From JADLDB01 sp040755835 (GTDB lineage: Bacteria; Myxococcota; Myxococcia; Myxococcales; Myxococcaceae): 64,000 bases of DNA. This document shows, one piece after another, positions 61,079 to 64,000 of the stretch. Under the pieces are notes generated by a model that searched no databases, was not told the origin of the DNA, and worked only from the letters and a program-made list of their open reading frames with translations. The DNA lies in assembly GCA_040755835.1 (NCBI GenBank), contig JBFMAB010000059.1:1-64000 (forward strand), written 5' to 3'. A program made the translations under genes and the position numbers. Numbering within the stretch: position 1 is the first letter of the stretch; each line of letters begins with the position of its first letter.

Positions 61079-64000
61079 GTGACCCGCTTCGGAAAATACA
61101 CGTTGGTCTCGCTCCTTGGCCGAGGTGGCATGGGCGAGGTGTTCCTCGCGCGCGCGCCCGGCGCCCAGCGGCCCGTCGTCATCAAGCGGATTCTGTCAAC
61201 GATGGTTCCAGACGGAGACATTTTGCGGGGATTTCTCGACGAGACGCGGATCGCCGCGCGGCTGCGTCACCCCCACATCATCCGCATCGACGAGCTCGGG
61301 GAGGTGGAGGGCGAGTGGTACATCCGCATGGAGTATGTCGAGGGCGCGAGCCTCGGCCAGGTGATGAAGGCCGCGGCGAAGGCCGGCGAGTACCTCAGCC
61401 TCAACGTCTGCCTGTACGTGGCCGGCTCCATCGCCAGCGCGCTCGAGCATGCGCACAACGCGCGCGACCCCGAAGGCCGGGCGCTGCACGTGGTGCACCG
61501 CGACGTGACGCCGCACAACGTGCTGCTCGGGCGCAGCGGCGCGGTGAAGCTGATCGACTTCGGCGTGGCGCGCGCGGAGCAGCGCTTCCAGTTCACCAGC
61601 CCCGGGCTCGTCAAAGGAAAGCTGGCGTACATGTCGCCCGAGCAGGCCGACGGGCAGAAGGTGGACGGGCGCACGGATCTCTTCGCGCTCGGCATCTGCC
61701 TGTGGGAGTCGCTCACCGGCCGGCGGCTGTTCCGCGGAGACACGGTGCCCGAGACGCTGCAGCGCCTCATCTCCTGCCAGGTGGCGCCGCCGTCGATGTA
61801 CCGCGCCGACGTGCCGCCGGAGGTGGACGCGCTGTGCCTCAAGGCGCTCGCGCGCGAGCCGGAAGGCCGATTCCAGCGCGCGGCCGACTTCGTCGAGGCC
61901 ATCGACACCGTCTGCGACCAGTACGAGCTGACCCAGGGCGCGCGGCACGTCGGCGCGCTGGTGAAGCGCCTCATCCCCGACGCGGGCCACGCCGACGGGC
62001 TGGCGCCCGACGAGGAGCCGACCGCGCAGCTCGACCGGGACGCGGCGTCGCGCGGCGAGGTGACGCGGGCGGAGCGCACCCGGCCCCGCCCGCCGCCGCC
62101 GCCGCAGGACTCGCGCGAGGAGTCGAAGGAAGCCTCGGCGCCCAACGAGCCGATGACGGAGTTCCGCGTCCCGGTGGTGGAGGACGGCAACCTCATCGGC
62201 CGGGCGGGCGAGCTGGCGGACCTCCACCAGATGCTGGGCGCGGGCGATCGCCTGGTGACGTTGTTGGGCCCCGGCGGCGTGGGCAAGTCGCGGCTCGCGC
62301 GCGAGACGGCGCGGCAGCAGGCCGCCAACTACTCGGGGCGCGTCTTCTTCGCCGACGCGACGGCCGCCCGCGACACGGAAGGCCTGTGCCTCGCGGTGGC
62401 CGAAGCGCTGGGCGTGGCGCTGCCGCCGGGCGGCAACCCGGTGGACAACGTGGGCGCGCTGCTCGCGTCGCGCCGCCGGTGCCTCGTCGTCCTCGACAAC
62501 GTCGAGCACCTGCAGAACGAGGCCGGCGACGCGGTGTCGGCGTGGCTTGCGGCCGCGCGCGGCGCCCGCTTCCTCGTGGGCAGCCGCGTGGCGCTCGAGG
62601 TGGCCGACGAGAAGACATACGAAGTGGGCCCGCTGCGCGTCGACGGCACCGACGAGGTGGAGGCCGACGCGGTGGCGCTCTTCCTCGAACGCGCGGCGCA
62701 GGCCAACCCGCGCTTCCCCACCGGCAAGTGGGCGCGCGACGCGGTGCGCGACCTGGTGCGCTGGCTGGACGGCATGCCGCTGGCCATCGAGCTCGCCGCG
62801 GCGCAGATGGCGGAGTCGCCGCTGGAGGCCCTGCGCGAGCACCTCCACGACGCCTCCGAGTCGAGCCGCAACCTGCGCGGCGTCGACGAGGCCTTCGAGG
62901 CCAGCTGGTCGATGCTGTCGGACGCGGAGCGCAGCGTGTTGGCCCAGTGCACCGTCTTCGCGGCCGGTTTCACCGCCGAGGCCGCGGTGCGCGTGCTGCG
63001 GGTGCCGGGCCACAAGGGCGCGGACACCCAGGCCACGCTGCAGGCGCTCCACCGGCTGCGCACGCGCTCGCTGTTGCGCATCACCTACGCCGCGACGAGC
63101 GACTCGCCCCGCTACGTCATGTACGAGTCCTTGCGCCAGCGCGTGGTGGGCCGACTACCCGCCGAGGAGGAGAAGGCGCGGCGCCGCCACGCCGAGTGGT
63201 TCCTGCGCTTCGGCGAGACGCTGGGCGAAGAAGCCGAGAAGGGCGGCACGGTGCTCGACGTGCTGGCCACGGAGCGCGAGAACCTGGTCGCCGCGTGGCG
63301 CTGGTGGCTCGCCCAGGGGAAGGACGGCGCCCGGAAGGCGCTGCGCGTGCTGCTCGCGCTCGACGCCTTCTTCGTGGTGCGCGGGCCGTACGGCGCGCAG
63401 CGCACCATGCTGGACACCACGCTGGCGCAGCTCGACTCCCCGGAGGATCGCGCCCCCGGCCTCGAGGCCCGCGCGCGGGTGCTGTTGTCCCGCGGCCGCC
63501 TCGCCGAGGCCGCCGCCGACCTCGAGGCGGTGCTGTCCAGCGTGTCCGACGCCGGCGCCCAGGCCCGCGCGCTCGCCTACCTCGGCAGCGTGCGCAAGCA
63601 GGAAGGCGGACTCGTCGAGGCGCAGGTGTTGTTCGAGCGCGCGCTGCGCGACCTCCGCAAGGTGCGCGACGAGCGCATGCAGGGCCGCGTGCTGGCCAAC
63701 CTCGGCGCCATCGCGCAGGAGAAGGGTCGGCTGGACGACGCGCAGGATCTCTACGCGGCGGCGATCGACATGCACAAGAAGTCGGGCGACCGCCGCTTCG
63801 AGGGCGTCACGCTGTCGAACCTCGCCACGCTCCAGCAGATCCGCGGCGCGTGGGACGAGGCGGAGGCCAGCCTCAACCGCGCCATCACGGTGCACCGCGA
63901 GCTCGGCAACCGCCGCAGCGAAGGCATCGCGCTCACCAACCTCGGCGACCTCGAGCGCGATCGCGGCGCGAGCGCCCGCGCCATCGCCGTCTACCGGCGC
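61079..64000 (+). CDS. Ser/Thr kinase fused to NB-ARC-like ATPase and TPRs (3' end missing)
   Basis: 974 codons are in the window; the gene runs off the right edge. GTG start giving VTRFGKYTLVSLLGRGGMGEVFLAR, a canonical glycine loop. Kinase residues: Lys36 (VVIKRI), HRD 140-142 in HRDVTPHNVLL, DFG in KLIDFGVA, and MSPEQADG. After a linker (about 310-365) comes a STAND/NB-ARC-type ATPase (about 370-640): LVTLLGPGGVGKSRLARE, Walker B RCLVVLDNVEHL and MPLAIELAAA. TPRs follow from about 790 (GRVLANLGAIAQEKGRLDDA, GVTLSNLATLQQIRGAWDEA). Kinase-ATPase-TPR proteins are typical of myxobacteria. It is likely an active kinase gated by nucleotide and partner binding. Confidence 0.93.
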   Translation, partial: MTRFGKYTLVSLLGRGGMGEVFLARAPGAQRPVVIKRILSTMVPDGDILRGFLDETRIAARLRHPHIIRIDELGEVEGEWYIRMEYVEGASLGQVMKAAAKAGEYLSLNVCLYVAGSIASALEHAHNARDPEGRALHVVHRDVTPHNVLLGRSGAVKLIDFGVARAEQRFQFTSPGLVKGKLAYMSPEQADGQKVDGRTDLFALGICLWESLTGRRLFRGDTVPETLQRLISCQVAPPSMYRADVPPEVDALCLKALAREPEGRFQRAADFVEAIDTVCDQYELTQGARHVGALVKRLIPDAGHADGLAPDEEPTAQLDRDAASRGEVTRAERTRPRPPPPPQDSREESKEASAPNEPMTEFRVPVVEDGNLIGRAGELADLHQMLGAGDRLVTLLGPGGVGKSRLARETARQQAANYSGRVFFADATAARDTEGLCLAVAEALGVALPPGGNPVDNVGALLASRRRCLVVLDNVEHLQNEAGDAVSAWLAAARGARFLVGSRVALEVADEKTYEVGPLRVDGTDEVEADAVALFLERAAQANPRFPTGKWARDAVRDLVRWLDGMPLAIELAAAQMAESPLEALREHLHDASESSRNLRGVDEAFEASWSMLSDAERSVLAQCTVFAAGFTAEAAVRVLRVPGHKGADTQATLQALHRLRTRSLLRITYAATSDSPRYVMYESLRQRVVGRLPAEEEKARRRHAEWFLRFGETLGEEAEKGGTVLDVLATERENLVAAWRWWLAQGKDGARKALRVLLALDAFFVVRGPYGAQRTMLDTTLAQLDSPEDRAPGLEARARVLLSRGRLAEAAADLEAVLSSVSDAGAQARALAYLGSVRKQEGGLVEAQVLFERALRDLRKVRDERMQGRVLANLGAIAQEKGRLDDAQDLYAAAIDMHKKSGDRRFEGVTLSNLATLQQIRGAWDEAEASLNRAITVHRELGNRRSEGIALTNLGDLERDRGASARAIAVYRR

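Overview
The window is one continuous stretch of very GC-rich bacterial chromosome (about 70% G+C by eye), densely packed with protein genes on both strands. I see no rRNA, tRNA, CRISPR array, transposase or phage gene. The gene families point to a myxobacterium (Myxococcota, probably the Cystobacterineae side). They include several eukaryotic-like Ser/Thr kinases with proline-rich linkers, a sigma-54 activator fused to an ATPase/TPR module, FHA-GGDEF and DUF4388 proteins, OmpA proteins with thrombospondin-type-3 repeats, and a complete early lipid A block. That assignment is inference from gene families, not from a marker gene.

Layout. 1-3.8 kb: a cut-off secreted protein, release factor RF3 and a C69 dipeptidase. 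4-12.4 kb: a TPR lipoprotein with a terminator, then a likely operon of a bifunctional penicillin-binding protein, an FG-GAP protein, a family 5 solute-binding protein and an NtrY-like histidine kinase. The solute-binding gene has a 315-bp repeat insertion between its start codon and its signal peptide. 12.4-18.7 kb: a small lipoprotein, a 1235-residue sigma-54 activator with an excellent -24/-12 promoter just upstream of it, and an MXAN_5187-like membrane protein. 18.7-28.8 kb: a DUF2007-like protein, a DUF1460 amidase-like protein, two divergent HEAT-repeat proteins, a degenerate GGDEF protein facing an active-looking FHA-GGDEF cyclase, asparaginase, a DsbA-like protein, a DUF4388 protein and truD.

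28.8-38.9 kb: a GAF protein, then a five-gene operon built round a NitT/TauT-type ABC transporter. Its binding protein has an N-terminal membrane anchor and a C-terminal OmpA peptidoglycan-binding domain, and coiled-coil proteins flank the transporter on both sides. After this come a peptidase-like remnant, two DUF4398 lipoproteins (one also OmpA/TSP3) and a PEGA protein. 38.9-50.8 kb: a Ser/Thr kinase, an OmpA protein, two hypothetical proteins, an OPT transporter, and lpxI-lpxA-fabZ-lpxD-skp with an SH3-like secreted protein upstream. 50.9-64 kb: a single-domain receiver, a metallophosphatase-like/tetraheme cytochrome lipoprotein, a membrane pseudokinase with 81-bp repeats, a three-LysM lytic transglycosylase, a YccF protein, a Cys-rich lipoprotein, glycerate kinase, a papain-like protein with 54-bp repeats, and a kinase-NB-ARC-TPR protein running off the end.

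The dominant theme is the cell envelope (PBP, lytic transglycosylase, lipid A, Skp, three OmpA-domain proteins, many lipoproteins) together with signalling (kinases, c-di-GMP, sigma-54). Genes are extremely compact: many adjacent pairs overlap by the 4-nt ATGA/GTGA arrangement, and at least seven convergent pairs end within 20 nt of each other or overlap. The best candidates for something undescribed are the peptidoglycan-tethered ABC transporter operon (29,988-34,991), the paired active/degenerate GGDEF proteins, the self-regulated sigma-54 activator, the membrane pseudokinase, and the papain-like protein at 59,449.
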